Assembly: GCF_036785885.1 (NCBI RefSeq)
Contig: NC_092323.1
Location: 18,360,501 to 18,424,500 of the forward strand
DNA length: 64,000 bases
Direction of reading: 5' to 3'
Origin: Coffea arabica
Lineage: Eukaryota; Streptophyta; Magnoliopsida; Gentianales; Rubiaceae
Both the position numbers and the translations under genes were made by a program. The notes under the pieces were generated by a model. That model did not search any database. It had not been told where the DNA came from and worked only from the letters and a program-made list of their open reading frames with translations. Shown piece after piece: positions 1 through 11,936 of this stretch. Each line of letters begins with the position of its first letter. The first letter of the stretch is position 1.

Positions 1-40
1 TTGCGAACCTTGAGTCGAGTAACTTAATTAATTTCCACCC

Positions 41-42
<2 letters not shown>

Positions 43-71
<29 letters not shown>
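43..71. repeat. (TA)n microsatellite
   Basis: Uninterrupted TA dinucleotide run of about 29 bases. Likely length-variable; no other function is visible. Confidence 0.9.
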
Positions 72-75
<4 letters not shown>

Positions 76-795
76 GTACCTATTTTAATCAGAGTTGTTT
101 GTCACTCCTACGCATGACATGCCTAATTAAAGAAAATTAACGAGTTATAGGCTACTTGGCTCACAAGCCCACTCAAATATATCTTCTTTTTTATTTTTAA
201 TAATGAAATTACGCATATAATTCCTAATATTTTATTATATATTAAGGTAAAATGTCTATTTTATCTATTCTATTATGAGTTCGAGTAGGGTTGAACTCGT
301 GTTCGACCTTGAGATTTACATTAAAAACTTATTATTGAGTTCAAACTCATTAAAATTAAGTCAAGCTTGGTTCAATTTAGCCAAAGTTCGATTTGACTTG
401 GTTCGTTTGCAACTCAATTGAATCCAGCCCAGAATCTATTCATTGACATGTCTACATGTGTTCATAAATATGTATGCAAATGTATCTATGTGTGCAAGCA
501 TAAATACGTACGCACATGTAGCTCCTATTTTTTTCTTGTCATTTTTTCTTTGTGCAATTGGGCCTTTTGGGCTATATTCTTTCGAGAATAACAACTTTTT
601 TTTAACCCTCCCTTCCCTCCTCCCTTTACATTTTCCATCCCCGTACCTTTTCCATCTTTAAGTGCATGTACAGGATTTAAACATTGAACTTAACAGGATA
701 GCTTGATCCTCGATTATTCATCATTGGATCATATTCATCTAAATAAGAATCCCACTGACTCAAAACTCATTGTCGAAAAAAAAAATGCAAAAATT
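72..795. other. AT-rich interval without recognisable gene
   Basis: No credible coding region. Between about 270 and 430 there are short alternating phrases such as gagttcgagt, gaactcg and gtttgcaactc. They resemble the ends of the hAT-type MITEs at 53.9 and 56.0 kb, so a decayed copy of that family may lie here. No terminal inverted repeats or target duplication could be placed. Confidence 0.4.
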
Positions 796-1374
796 TCAGC
801 TCGGTGATTGATACAAAATTCATTATTTCACTTTATATTTGTACCTAAACCACATAAATAATCTTACTCCCATTTAACTAATAGCTTCAAAATAAATGCA
901 TCAAAAAATTGTGGAAGCTTTATTAGTTAAAAGAGTGGCATTCGAATCACTATACTTCATATAGAGCAACTTAAACATACTTTTTTCGAACGTCAACTTA
1001 AACATACTTCATATGAAGCAGCACACAATTCTAGCTTCTTTTGATTGGTAGTAAGGAAAAAAAAATAAAATAGAGATACCAAGAATAGTTTTTTCGATTT
1101 TTCTCGTTTCTTTTCTTTCAAAAACAATTCCCAAGTTATTTTTGCCTTAAGAACTAACAAACATGCTCAAAATTTATGCCTGATAATTAAATATCCATAT
1201 CACACAAAAAAAAAAAAAAAGCATGCTTTACATTTTTTCTGCCATCTAAAATTTGCTTATAATAAATTATGGATAACTTTTTTTTACACGCTGTCAGTGT
1301 ATAATATTTTTTTACACTAGCAGCTTAGATTATACCACATAATATGAATTTAAATTTGAAATTAAATTATGCAA
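796..1374. repeat. Duplicated block A, left copy (inverted copy at 58,700-59,258)
   Basis: This block is nearly identical, in reverse orientation, to 58,700-59,258. The left copy holds about 55 extra bases around 1000-1060. On the right the block abuts the end of the PPR downstream region (equivalent to 20,188). On the left it lies about 14 kb upstream of the PPR gene. Both breakpoints fall in short A-rich microhomology. It holds no gene. Confidence 0.8.
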
Positions 1375-1440
1375 ATGTAACATATATTTAAAGTTATTAG
1401 TGTAAAAAAAGCAGTATACTGTCAGCACATAAAAAGTTAA
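1273..1440. mobile_element. Short MITE with subterminal inverted repeats
   Basis: The left end (ataacttttttttacacgct...) and the reverse complement of the right end (ttaactttttatgtgctgac...) match imperfectly over about 50 bases. The centre is AT-rich and non-coding. It is about 170 bp long, as expected for a MITE. The right-hand copy of this block keeps only the left part of the element (58,700-58,815). No clear target duplication is visible, so the superfamily is undetermined. Confidence 0.55.
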
Positions 1441-2879
1441 TCTATATATTATTAACGAAACTTTCCCTATTGTTCTAACTTGTTTGGCGGGCCTAAGATG
1501 TGCCCTGCACGAGCAGGCCTTCCAAGTACATGATTTATATGTGGAAAAGGCTTCCTCTGGACAAAGGTAAAGCTGAATATTTGCACTTGGTAGGCCTAGA
1601 ATCACCTAGATTTGCACTTGACATGGTGCCATGAAAATCAAATAAAGCAAGAGAATTTCCATTTTGTTGTTGTATATTGTCCCCTAAATTTTTTCAAAGT
1701 AATTAGAGTTATAACCCAGTTTAAACAAGAAAACATACAATATGAAATGAAGTATTATTTGAAACCAAAAGAATAAGTTTAGAGTTTTTGTGTATAAAAG
1801 TGAACCAATGATGTTTATTTGCATTCACTCTCCAAAATTATAAGTGTAGTGAACTATTTATATCATTGTTTTTATATTTTTATTGCCCATAAAACTCTTT
1901 TCCAGTTCTGTGTAATTTTCTAAAATTAAAAGTCTAAAACTTAATCATCAAATGCTCATCCAGCGATTAAAGCTATATAAATGGTCTACCAAAAGTAATT
2001 GAGCAAGACAACCAATTCATGACACAAAAAAACCAAAGTGCAAGGACATTGAAGCTGGGATCAATGGCATGAAAAGGAAACCAGAATGTGTTGTTTTGTC
2101 CATTTTGTCTCTTCTCTTTTCTCTTTCATCTTTCTTTGGTCAACATAACATATAATGAACTTATCTAACTACATGTGCTAGTGATCACAACTTGTCTAAC
2201 TACATCATCTATTCAACTTATCAAGCATTGAACAACTATGATCAACATAAAAAAATGATGATTTTTGTCATACTTTTGACTCTAACATCTAACTAAGTTC
2301 ATGGTTTTGACATACTCCCTATTTTCTCCTTCAAATTTACATGATGAACTCTGAAAATTTACATGTTCTGGAAGTAACAGGTCACATTCGATCATATTAC
2401 ATTAACAGATAACAGAGCTTGCATACCTTTTTGTTGTTAGTTTTGTAATTTGCAGTATTCAAAATCTCAGAATTTGCCTTCCATAGAATCCATACTCCCT
2501 CCTTTTTGCTTCAAAATCATGAAATTCAAGTACTATCATCATTGCCTCACCAGTTGAACGAAAATTGCACATTAACCTGAATATTTATGGCAGCATTTCC
2601 AGTAGAATGACTTGAATTGCTACATTTACTTGAATGCACAACAGGCACCTTCCCATATGCATAATCCTGTCATAACAAATTTACTTGTTAAAGTAATATG
2701 GTCAACATAACAGATCATCAACACCACTGGAGATATATCATCACTGCCTCACCAGATAAACGAAAATTGCAGGTTTGTTCAGCTTTTATCTTCACTACGT
2801 CTCTTCTTATTTTTCTTTCTTCTACTTGATCCCTTCTTCAGAATATATAAAAGACTGATTTGTTGTCTTGTCCCTAATG
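1441..2879. other. AT-rich interval without recognisable gene
   Basis: Only short open frames. The phrase 'tcaccag' followed by 'gaacgaaaattgca' or 'aaacgaaaattgca' recurs around 2545 and 2745, suggesting a small internal repeat. Nothing else can be supported. Confidence 0.4.
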
Positions 2880-3074
2880 TCAATCAGCAAAATTGCGCCA
2901 TATTGGTGAACGAAATTGACGCTAGTTGGTAAAATGCATTTTTGATTAGCAAGATTCCAACTGTTAAGTTGGTTAATGAAATTGAAAGATTTAATTTGGC
3001 CCTAATGACTGATTTATCAGATTTTAGTCTTATAATAACACACAATGTCTTGGGTATAATAGTAATTTCATGAC

Positions 3075-3299
3075 AGGAATAAATTAAGAGTTGTGATGGC
3101 AAAATATCTCAAACCAGTAAATGCTCATGATGGAGGAGTGAGGGAAGAATTAAGGTCGTCACTTATTTGTTTGGCGTCATCTACTAATCCATGGAAAATC
3201 GTAGCTCGTGTGCTTAAAAATTACTCTATTTACAAGGGTTATCAGGATTATATAGAGGATGAAATATTGAAACGAACCACAAGATTTTATCCTCCATGA
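3075..3299 (+). pseudogene. C-terminal fragment of retroelement ORF
   Basis: The translation ends in YQDYIEDEILKR-TRFYPP followed by a stop. The same C-terminus is found at 45,540-45,751 in the palindromic element. The preceding residues also align (KLRV-MAKYL against KLRVAMARYL). The family has no recognised enzymatic domain. In this group of non-autonomous elements such an ORF may be gag-like, but I see no zinc knuckle. Only the last 75 codons or so survive here. Confidence 0.6.
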
Positions 3300-3446
3300 A
3301 TAGACATGAAAATGTCTAGCCAAAAATATTAAAGAAAGATGCTGCTTGGGAGGCAACTCAGGACCCTTTGTTTTAGTTTTCTCATGTTTTTGGAGTTTTT
3401 GTTAAATATTAGTTGTGTTTAGTAATTTATTGCTTTTGTTGCAGGA

Positions 3447-3775
3447 AACTAGCAGTTAGACGTGCCCACGTCAAATAGTCACGCCTAAGGAATGAGGTCT
3501 TAATTTGGCGGACAGAAAACTACCTAGTAGTTAGACATGCCCACGTCAAGTGGTCACGCCTAAGGAAGGCAATTCGCGTCTACGGGTAGAAAACTCTCCA
3601 TTAGTTAAGCGTGTCCACGCCAGGTGATCACGCATAAGGAATTCAATTTTCGAAAATTGGTCAGAAAACTCTTTAGTGGTTAGGCATGCCCACGCCAAGT
3701 GGTCACGATTAAAGATCTTAATTTCCGTGGATTGGCTAAAAACTCAAGGGTTGTTAGGCGTGCCCACGCCTAATG
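3447..3775 (+). repeat. Tandem ~75-bp units, each with a hairpin-forming core
   Basis: Five units start near 3447, 3523, 3600, 3674 and 3750. Each holds a core such as gacgtgcccacgtc, gcgtgtccacgc or ggcgtgcccacgcc, which folds on itself. The paired bases change together between units (GAC/GTC to GGC/GCC). The units lie between the ORF end and the LTR. The related element at 45.9-46.1 kb has three comparable cores. Confidence 0.65.
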
Positions 3776-5199
3776 CAGTGGTTCTAAAAAAAAATTTTCC
3801 TTTCTTTTCTTTTTCTTTCTTTCTTCTCTCTTCTTTTTCGTTTTTCTTTCTTTCTCTCCATTTCTTTTTTTTATTCCTTTCTTTTCTTTGTCAATCGCAA
3901 GACCGCAACCAAAAGACCTCAAATTCCACCGCCACCGTTGCGCTGTTCATCGTGGGTCGTCGGTTCTTGATTATCGCTGTTCATCGCGCGTAATTCTTCC
4001 TCATCTATCGTAAGCCACTCAACATTCTTAGCTGCTGATCATAGCCTTCATCTTCATCAGTTTTGCCATGGAGCTCTGCATGTCTTTTGCCTCTCACCTA
4101 CAGCTGTGCCACAACCCCCCTTTGATGATCAGAGAAGTTTCGTTGTCCCATTTTGCTTTGTATTTTATTATTTATTACTTACATTGGGGACAATGTAAGG
4201 TTTAGATATGGGAGGGTAGTATATTGATAATATATTGAAAAAATGCAAGTGTAGGCATTTTTGTTGAAATTTTTTGTTTGACTTTGTCGAATTTTATTCA
4301 ATTTTTGCCTATCTTTGTGCATATTTGTTATTATTCCTGATAAACGATAGTTAGATGTCTCAAAATTTTCTATTGTTAAGAATTTACACTCTAAGATATT
4401 AAGTATGGCATGGTTTACTTTAAGGGTATCTCTTTGGTGAATATTTGAGATTTTGTGACTTTTACACTTTTTGGTTAACTTTTCTAAATATTGTAAATAT
4501 TTATCTAGTATTTTTTATGCAAATTAGTTCAACTATTAATGTTAGTTTTCCATATTTAAGAAATGAAGCGGGTTTATGTGATTTTTAATTTTAATTTAGT
4601 GTTTATTTATAAATAGTATTCGGCTATACTCCGCTAGTATCGTTGCATAATAATTGGAAGTCTTCGCCATAAGTGTCGATTTTTACGTCAAAAAGTGACG
4701 ATAGCTATGAGTATGTGATTTTTAAGCGATGAGAGTTGAGTAACCGGGCTCCTTCATTTGGTCAATGTCGGAGTTTGTGTCAAAACACTTAAATGGCTAA
4801 AGACTAAACATTCTCCCTAAAAAAAAATCAATCAGGTGTGGTGATATTTTAGAAAAAAAATATGTTAATAGTGAAAAATGTGGAAGTGTTTGAATTGATT
4901 GTTAGCTCGCTGATTCATAAATTTTAATGTTGAGATTTTACTTAATAGTCAAACCATTTGCTTATGGATGCTGGTTGAATATTTTATATTCTTAGATTAG
5001 TTAGTTATAAATTGAAAGAGTCCTTGATCTTGAAAGCTAACTTGAGAGATATTTTTTGAAAATTGCCACTAATACTTGACATATGTTTTAATTGTATTTT
5101 GGCAATAGAAAATTCGAGCAATAGCCATTATTTGAATTTGATTGCTTGATTTGTTGTTCTTATGCTTGAGTACAAGCATGGTTTAGGTGTGGGGAAAAT

Positions 5200-6698
5200 T
5201 GATAGGTCATAATTTGTTGCTAAATTTATAATTATTTTTTCCTTAATTTTAGCCAAATATTATTTTAATTGATTGATTCTACTTATATTTGGTTAATGGT
5301 GCTAAATTGTAGGAAAATAACCAAAACATGATTAAAAGGGACAGTCCCAAATAATTTGGTGGTGGTACGTTCGGGACCTACATTCAAATTCAGAAGACTC
5401 GAAAATTTGTCGCGCATAGAGATTTCCTAATTCGAGTCAAATATGGACATCTATGATGAATTTGGAAGCCTTTAATTATCCTTGTTAGTTGTAGAATTGA
5501 ATTAGGAAACAATTAAGTGTTATCTCTTTAGAATGTTTCCTTTTTCAATTGGGAGTTTGTTTCCTTTAGAAAACGAGAAAATAGGAAGAGCAAGTCGGAT
5601 TGCGCGTGATTAAGAGTTGAGCCAACAGCAATTTTAGGAGGAGTTGGCCTTCCTTAAGAAGCTATAAAATAGGAATTGAGAGGGATGGCCGTGACTGGTC
5701 TCTTTTCTTTGTCTTCTTTCGTTAGTTTTTGGGAGAAGGAATCGAGGATTATCAAGGGAGTCCTGCGGATTTTCCTTGAGAATGTGTAGCTAAATCTCTG
5801 TTTTCTAGTCAAGGGGACAACTGAAGATTTGGTTCGACAATTACTATGAGATCTAAATTATTTTAACTGTTTCTTTCGTTTATTGGTATTTATATGTTTT
5901 CTACTTTTAATTGTTATAGTTATTGTGTATGATTGAATAGTTCGCAATATTTAATTATTCGTGTAAGTTATTTTGCTAATTGGGAGTAGTTGAATCCGTA
6001 ATTGTTCGATTACCTCCGTCCCGTCCCGGTAGCAACTGGTGTAATTGGGTTTATGTCAGGAAAACATACGATCTAATTTAAACAAACTCTCATAGCGTGT
6101 TTGTTAGTCAGGATTGGGCTTTTCTAAATCTTAATGCAATTTAAAAATTAAATCCTACTGTCGTACCTAGGGTTGTTTCCGGGTTAGAGAAATAGTTAAC
6201 GGTCGTACCTTAACTATTGAGAAATTAAGGAAATGCTGGTTATTTATCGCGTGTATAACAACTATAACCAATCTATTAATAACTGTTGGAATTATATTTG
6301 CATCGATGATCAGTTACATGAACCATTTCTGAAGTGTATCCTTGGCTAGAGTTTCTCCAATTATTTTTCTCAATTAATTATTTTTCGCATTTAATTTATT
6401 TAGTTGGCAATTTATTAGCATTTAATCCTAAAACCTCCCCATTTGTGTTAACTCAAAAGGAAACGAACTTTTCCCCAATCGCTAAGGAGACGACCCTACT
6501 TGCCACTGTCTACTAGTTAGTAATTTTATCAGCTAATTAATTCTGGTATATCGGATTAAGCAAATTCTTTGGAAACAGGGTGAATCAAGTAATCCATTGC
6601 ACACCTAGAGTCCCTTCTCCAGTACCTGGAATTGATTATTGACTGCTTTTGATAGTAGTTAGGTTTTTATTATTATTGCATAGGCTCGACACCTGTCA
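5200..6698 (+). mobile_element. 3' LTR of the truncated retroelement
   Basis: Starts TGATAGG directly after a purine-rich tract and ends ACACCTGTCA, the same terminal signature as the LTRs at 42,473-44,645 and 46,673-47,929. Length is about 1.5 kb. No primer-binding site follows, which fits a 3' LTR. The host sequence that resumes after it (6703 onward) is shared with the inverted copy near 63,925. Confidence 0.7.
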
Positions 6699-6702
6699 GT
6701 TC

Positions 6703-7357
6703 TAATTTTTTTGAATTAGGGGGCATACACTTAATTACAAATAGATATTAAAAAGATAGATACTAGCAAATTGTGCATTTAAGGTTTATAGGTGGATTTC
6801 TTTCCATTTACTACCATTGGAATAGTTGGACCATTTTTCTAGTATAATTTGCCATTGACGGGAGGGATGATTTGGTAAAAACGATCCACTGTGTTACCAA
6901 GTGGTAAAAACGAAAAAATGATTCGTTGTGTTTTTTTTTTTTCGTTGACGATATTTATTATATAATCTATTCTATCTTATACTAGAGGGAGGAGTCTAAA
7001 GAGACTTGTGTTAGGAACTAACATGTTTACAGAGCTTATTAGACCAAAGGGGTGATTTGACACCATCATTGGATTTTTTTCGCTGCAGGTGGGATTTGAA
7101 CCCTCACCTACAGCCTAAGAATGGCCGCTCAGTGGTTGATCCGTTGTGTTACCAAGTAGTAAAAGCAAATTACGTGTTGCTCTTAGTTTCTTTTTATTTT
7201 TCTCCCTCCAAATCTTTATATTCTTTTATTTTTTTTCCCTTTTCACAAACTCTTAAAACAATACAATGGACAAAAATTCGACTTCACATTAAGAAGACTC
7301 TAATTTTAGACTAAAATAAGCTACCTTTTATGCGTTTAATTTTAGAGTAAAATAGGT
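6703..7357. repeat. Duplicated block B, left copy (inverted copy at 62,870-63,926)
   Basis: Matches the reverse complement of 63,566-63,926 and 62,870-62,905, apart from the MITE in the right copy. The left copy holds an extra stretch of about 256 bp bounded by near-identical phrases (gatccactgtgttaccaagt near 6882 and gatccgttgtgttaccaagt near 7138), which contains a tRNA-like piece. The right end joins the PPR upstream region in the right copy across a short aaaatag homology. Confidence 0.75.
7080..7160 (-). repeat. tRNA-derived SINE-like fragment
   Basis: The minus strand contains a good B-box (gggttcaaatccc) and, about 35 bases upstream, an A-box-like stretch (caaccactgagcgg), as in tRNA-derived SINE heads. 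It lies in sequence present in the left duplicate and missing from the right one. It is too decayed to be a functional tRNA gene: I could not fold a full cloverleaf. Confidence 0.35.
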
Positions 7358-7531
7358 TACCTCTTACACATGTGGCTTATGTTGATTTTTAACCAAAATT
7401 TTTTTATTTTTAATCTTTTTGTATATTTTGGAGAACTACTTATCCAAATTTTGAAACAAAAAGAAAATCTGGGCAAGTAATTATGCAAAATATACAGAAG
7501 GATGAAAATAAAAAACATAAGTACAAATCAA

Positions 7532-9613
7532 TCTTTACTATAATAAAAGCGAGAGTTGGGATTGCTACAGTGAAAATGGACCGGTTACCTCGTGATTGTT
7601 GTGACTTTGAGGGGCGTTTTGGTCTTTTACCATTCGATAGTAGTGGCTTTGCTGGAAATTCGCTGCTGTCCGCGTGGCCTTGTTTCCTCTGATTCTTAGC
7701 AATTTAGGTGGTGAGTTCACTACTGTCTGTGTGGCCTTGTTCCCTTCATTCTTGTCGTGGCCTTCTCTACCAGATGTTTCTACTTTTAGTACAAGGGAAC
7801 CTTGCACTCAGAGTTGCAAGCTGTTGGCCGGTTGATTTTTAAGTCCAGAGGGTCCTCCTGTTTTGGAATAAAAATAAAAAAATATATGAAGAAATCCCGT
7901 GGCCGTGTAAACATTTTTTTTTTTTTTTTGCAAAAGGATAAACTTTCTTCATAAAAAATATGCAATTTAAGAAATGGATTATAGTTTTTAAACTTTTACA
8001 ATAGTCCCAATTTTTCTTTCGAGCATGAAAAAATGATTCTATAAATACATATTTTCGGATTTTAAACACGAGTTTGTTACTCCATTTGCAAAATAGATCC
8101 ACCGCCTAAATTATGGGCAACTTCGGTGGCTTTTGCATTCGTGCTTCAGTTGTGTGCTTGGTCAACTTTGGTGGCTTTTGTGTTTGTACTTCAGAGTTCA
8201 GACGTGTATTTGTATCTTCATTGTATAGTTGTAGTTGCTTCAGCTCCCCTGGTGAGTGGGCGGTGGGTGGTGTCTGAAGCGGTCTGTGGGAGCCGCACAA
8301 AGCTCTCTTGCCTAAGTAATCTTGAGAGAAAGCCATCTGAAAAGCAACATATTGGATGTGTTTCTTTCTCCAATTGAAGACCTAAATTTGATGGTTTTAC
8401 AAGGTGAAATCTTTGCACTCTCACCTAGCTGATCTTGTAAGCAAGCCATCTCAAAAGCAATTTCTTCTTCCAATTAAAAGCTTTGGGTTCCATAATTTTG
8501 CGAGTTGAACTCTTTTTTTCCTTATAATGTGAGGTCTAATGAGTCAGAATGTTTGTTCAAATCATTGCAATGGTTCGCCGAAGGGTGTTAAAAATTTTAG
8601 AGATATTTTATAGGTTTCAACTGTTGTGAAATGGGAGCCATTGTTAGATTTGCTATGGCCATCTTACTGTATGAGTATGGTTTTTCTGGTGATCAGTTTT
8701 TATGTTTTTGTCCCACTTGAAAGAGTTTGCAGAACAATTGAATGCATATGATGTATATACAGGGATTTGCCTATCTGTCCTTCAAATTTCTTTCATTTAA
8801 TATGAATGTGTATCGTCTTTGTTGGGTATATTTATTTAGACCAAGTAATGTCATCCTGTATTTTACAAAATTATATCTGTGTACTTATTTAACCTAGCAC
8901 AAGTTAATCACTTCTATGGCATGGTGAAAATAGAGATTGAAAGTAAAACAACAAGAGATCCCATCCAATTAATGATCTTTTTCTTCGTTGATTAGGTAAT
9001 TGTTGATCATTTATTTTTTATCTGCTCTAAATTAAAGGTAAGCATATCTCTGGTGCCAGCATCACTTGTATACACAAATTCATAATACTCGCATGTAGGA
9101 TCAAGTTTGCTCTTATGCAATTATGTCTTGATGTCTTGTCTTGTTGAATTAAAATTACTAGCTACTCTCTAAGGCCATTAATTTCAGAGTAAGATTATTA
9201 TGGAATTTACTGGCTTGCCCAAATTGGACTATGTAACCACCTATTACAGTTAGTTTATCTCTATTGTTCTAGCAAAAAAAATCTCGTTGCATTGACTGTT
9301 AGATCTTTGATAATTTATTGCAGTTATGAAATACTAATGTATCAATACTAGTGTATCGTATCGATATCTCACGTTAAGTCAATTAGTAGTCCAAGTCTAG
9401 TAGGTACAAAAATCTCTTTAGCATCATAAATAAATTGAGTAAACGAATAACGACAATAGCCAATTTACCTAAAGTCAAATTCCCCATAGTTACTAGCACC
9501 CATCATATATTTAATATATAACCATTTTATATTAATTCACTTGCTTTCATTTGATCTTGTTTAACACAGACCCAGGGCAACCTCACGCATCGCATGAGAT
9601 TGAAAAAAACTAG
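7532..9613 (+). mobile_element. Probable non-autonomous Helitron
   Basis: The 5' end reads TCTTTACTATAATAAAAGC, the characteristic Helitron start, followed by ttgctacagtgaaa, which is also common in plant Helitrons. The 3' end is AAAAAAACTAG, preceded by a weak hairpin (CTCA-cgcatcgca-TGAG at about 9582-9598). The flanking bases are A on the left and T on the right, as expected for insertion between A and T without target duplication. No Rep/helicase is encoded in the 2.1 kb. Short open frames around 8100-8420 are not recognisable genes. The right copy of the duplication lacks the element. Confidence 0.55.
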
Positions 9614-9849
9614 TATAAGTTAAAAATGTAAGATATAGTTTATTAGTCTAATATTAGAGACTCTACATTGATTAGGTTTTATTTGAATTATTTTTGAAAT
9701 ACTAAACTATAGTATTGCATATAAAAAAGAACTTTTACTATAGTTATTTGTTGTGGTGTTTTAAAATTTAAAATTTTATAAGGGTATATTTTAAGGATTT
9801 AAAAAACCACCACCCCCCATCTCCTTTATCCACCTCCAACGTCATCGTC

Positions 9850-10166
9850 TATTAGGACATGAATTAGTTGTAATAAATGCTCAACTTGGGCATAAATCAA
9901 TTGAAGTCAAACGATGTCGTTTGGGTTAATAGTTAGTTAGTCGGTTAATTAGCAATTTGCAGGTTGTTAGAATTGGTTATAAAAGGGGCCCACACATGTG
10001 AAGAAGACAGTTTTGAGTAATAACAAATTCTATCTCATTTTCCTCTGATTCTCTCTCTTTCTTTTCACTTCCTCTGATTCCCTTTTTCTCCTCTTCCCCA
10101 ATTCGTCCCCACATTCAATTCTAATCAGTAACTCAGATTCAAGCCATTGTGCTTGAGTTCCTGACA
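9850..10166 (+). mobile_element. 5' LTR of the Ty3/gypsy element
   Basis: 317 bp, ending GAGTTCCTGACA. The first two bases are TA where the 3' LTR has TG, a single G-to-A change. A TATA-like ttataaaagg lies inside (about 9978), followed by a CT-rich stretch. Confidence 0.92.
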
Positions 10167-10168
10167 AA

Positions 10169-10181
10169 TTGGTATCAAGAG
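10169..10181 (+). promoter_or_regulatory. Primer-binding site (initiator tRNA-Met type)
   Basis: Two bases after the LTR comes tggtatcaagagc. It matches the usual tggtatcagagc, complementary to plant initiator tRNA-Met, with one extra A. Confidence 0.7.
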
Positions 10182-10211
10182 CAAGAAGATCCTTGGAACC
10201 TACCATTAGCA

Positions 10212-11936
10212 ATGGCAGAAGATACTAGATTCTAGTCATTGGAGGAGTAAGTAAGGAAACAAGAAATCAAGCTGCAGGAATTGGTAGAATCTCTCCATGC
10301 ATCACAGTTGGAGCAGCAGCAAATTAAGAAGGATCCAAAACAAGAACTAGAAGAGAGTAGCAAACGGATGGAAAGCCTATTAACAGGAATGGAACAGAAT
10401 TTCCACAAAATTCTAGAGCAAAAACTGAACAATCTTATGCTAAGGACTCCTATGAAGGAGAAGACTACCGAAGGCGATGGAAGAGTGCCAGTAGATCATA
10501 CGCCACTTTTACCAACTCCACCAGCTCACCACAGGATACAAACAGAAGGCGAAGCACAAAAACTCCTCAAAAGGACTGGAGTAAGTTTCGAATCCCAAAT
10601 CCTCCTAAAATTGACTTACAGTTATTTTCTAGAGAACATCCTAGGGATTGGTTGAGGAAATGTAATAAATACTTCTTGAATTATCAAGTTCCAAACGAGC
10701 ATAAAGTTGAAATCATTGAAATGTACTTGGAAGGCAAAGTTGACAAATGGTTTCAAGGTGTAAAAATTGAGAGGCCTAGACTAAATTGGGAGGAATTTGA
10801 AGATCTGTTATGTAGGAGGTTTAATGATAGAACGTGTAAGGATATAGTGGAGGAATTCAATAAACTACAGCAAGTAGGCAGTATTGATGACTATCAGGAG
10901 AGATTTGAGAAATTGAAATATCTGATGATGATCAAAAATAGAAACCTAGATGAAAACTATTTCATTTCTAGTTTTATAAGTGGACTTAAGGAAGAAATTA
11001 AGCCTGTGGTCAGGATGTTGATGCCTACTACACTATCTGAAGCCTTTGAGTTGTCTCAATGGCAAGAACAAGCTATAAGAATCCAGGGCAAAAGGCCTAA
11101 GGAGAACACTAGGTCATTGGGACAAAACAGATTTCGCAAAACCAGGAGTACTACTACTTCTGTGGGAACAAATTCTTATAATGTCCCTGCCATTAATAAT
11201 TTTAAGCACTCTAAGTTCAAGAGTTCTCCAGGGGATACCAGAGAGCCAAAAAGGATATCTGCTCAGGAGTTACAGTATAGGAGGAGTAATGGTTTGTGTT
11301 TCAGATGTGGAGAGAAGTATGGGGTAGGACATCAGTGCAAAGTGGGGTACTCAAATTGCATGATATTGGAAGAAGAAGAAGATGTTGCATTTGAGGATGC
11401 ATTTGGAGAACAAGATGAGCAGACTGGGAATCCTGGACAGACCATGGAGATGTCACTGCATGCCTTATCTGAGACTCTAAAAAGGAAAACTATTACACTC
11501 ATAGGCATCCTGGATGGAGAGGAAGTATTGATATTGGTAGACACTGGAAGCTCAGACAGCTATATTAGTAGTGAGCTATCAGTGGGTGGATCAACCTTTT
11601 TCTGTCATCATGGGAAATTGATCAAGTGTCACCAGCAATGCTATATGCAAAAGGGTGAACTGGAGGATTAATCAACACAACTTCAGGTATGACCTCAAAG
11701 TGATGGAACTTGGAGGTTGGGACATAATCCTAGGAGTGGACTGGATGACACACTTCAGTCCCATCACATTCGACTTCCAACAGCTCAGGATATCTCTGCA
11801 CCATGAGAGAGATGAAATCCACTTACATGGCCAAGCAGATAACTGTGATATGGGACTTGATCAGAGGCAAAGACTTAAGAACATTTATAGAGTACAAGAG
11901 GCAGATGTGTATGGCTATGAGTGGCAAACAGGATAA
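10212..11936 (+). pseudogene. gag and protease region of the Ty3/gypsy element
   Basis: A start codon at 10,212 is followed by a stop seven codons later (10,233). The reading frame then shifts near 10,650 and again near 11,660. The stretch 10,652-11,671 holds the retrotransposon Gag core (segment around EMYLEGKVDKWFQG), a CX2C...GHxC zinc knuckle (CFRCGEKYGVGHQC) and, near its end, the aspartic protease signature LVDTGSSDSYI. Gag forms the particle and protease cleaves the polyprotein. The frame changes mean no intact Gag-Pro can be made. Confidence 0.88.

Larger units (their letters stand above)
2880..6698 (+). mobile_element. 5'-truncated LTR retroelement, 3' half with its 3' LTR
   Basis: This is a diverged relative of the palindromic element at 39.5-51 kb. 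In order it shows the C-terminal part of the same non-autonomous ORF (3075-3299), a hairpin-forming ttgggaggcaactcag (3346-3361), tandem inverted-repeat units (3447-3775), a pyrimidine-rich stretch (3785-3900), a 'ggggacaatg' region near 4186, a polypurine-like tract (gtgtggggaaaat, ending 5199) and a long LTR. No 5' LTR or primer-binding site precedes it, and no reverse transcriptase is present. It is non-autonomous and 5' truncated; the truncation point near 2880 is approximate. Confidence 0.7.

Noticed and set aside
7080..7160. Functional tRNA gene
   Set aside because: A B-box is present but no full cloverleaf, acceptor pairing or terminator could be found.
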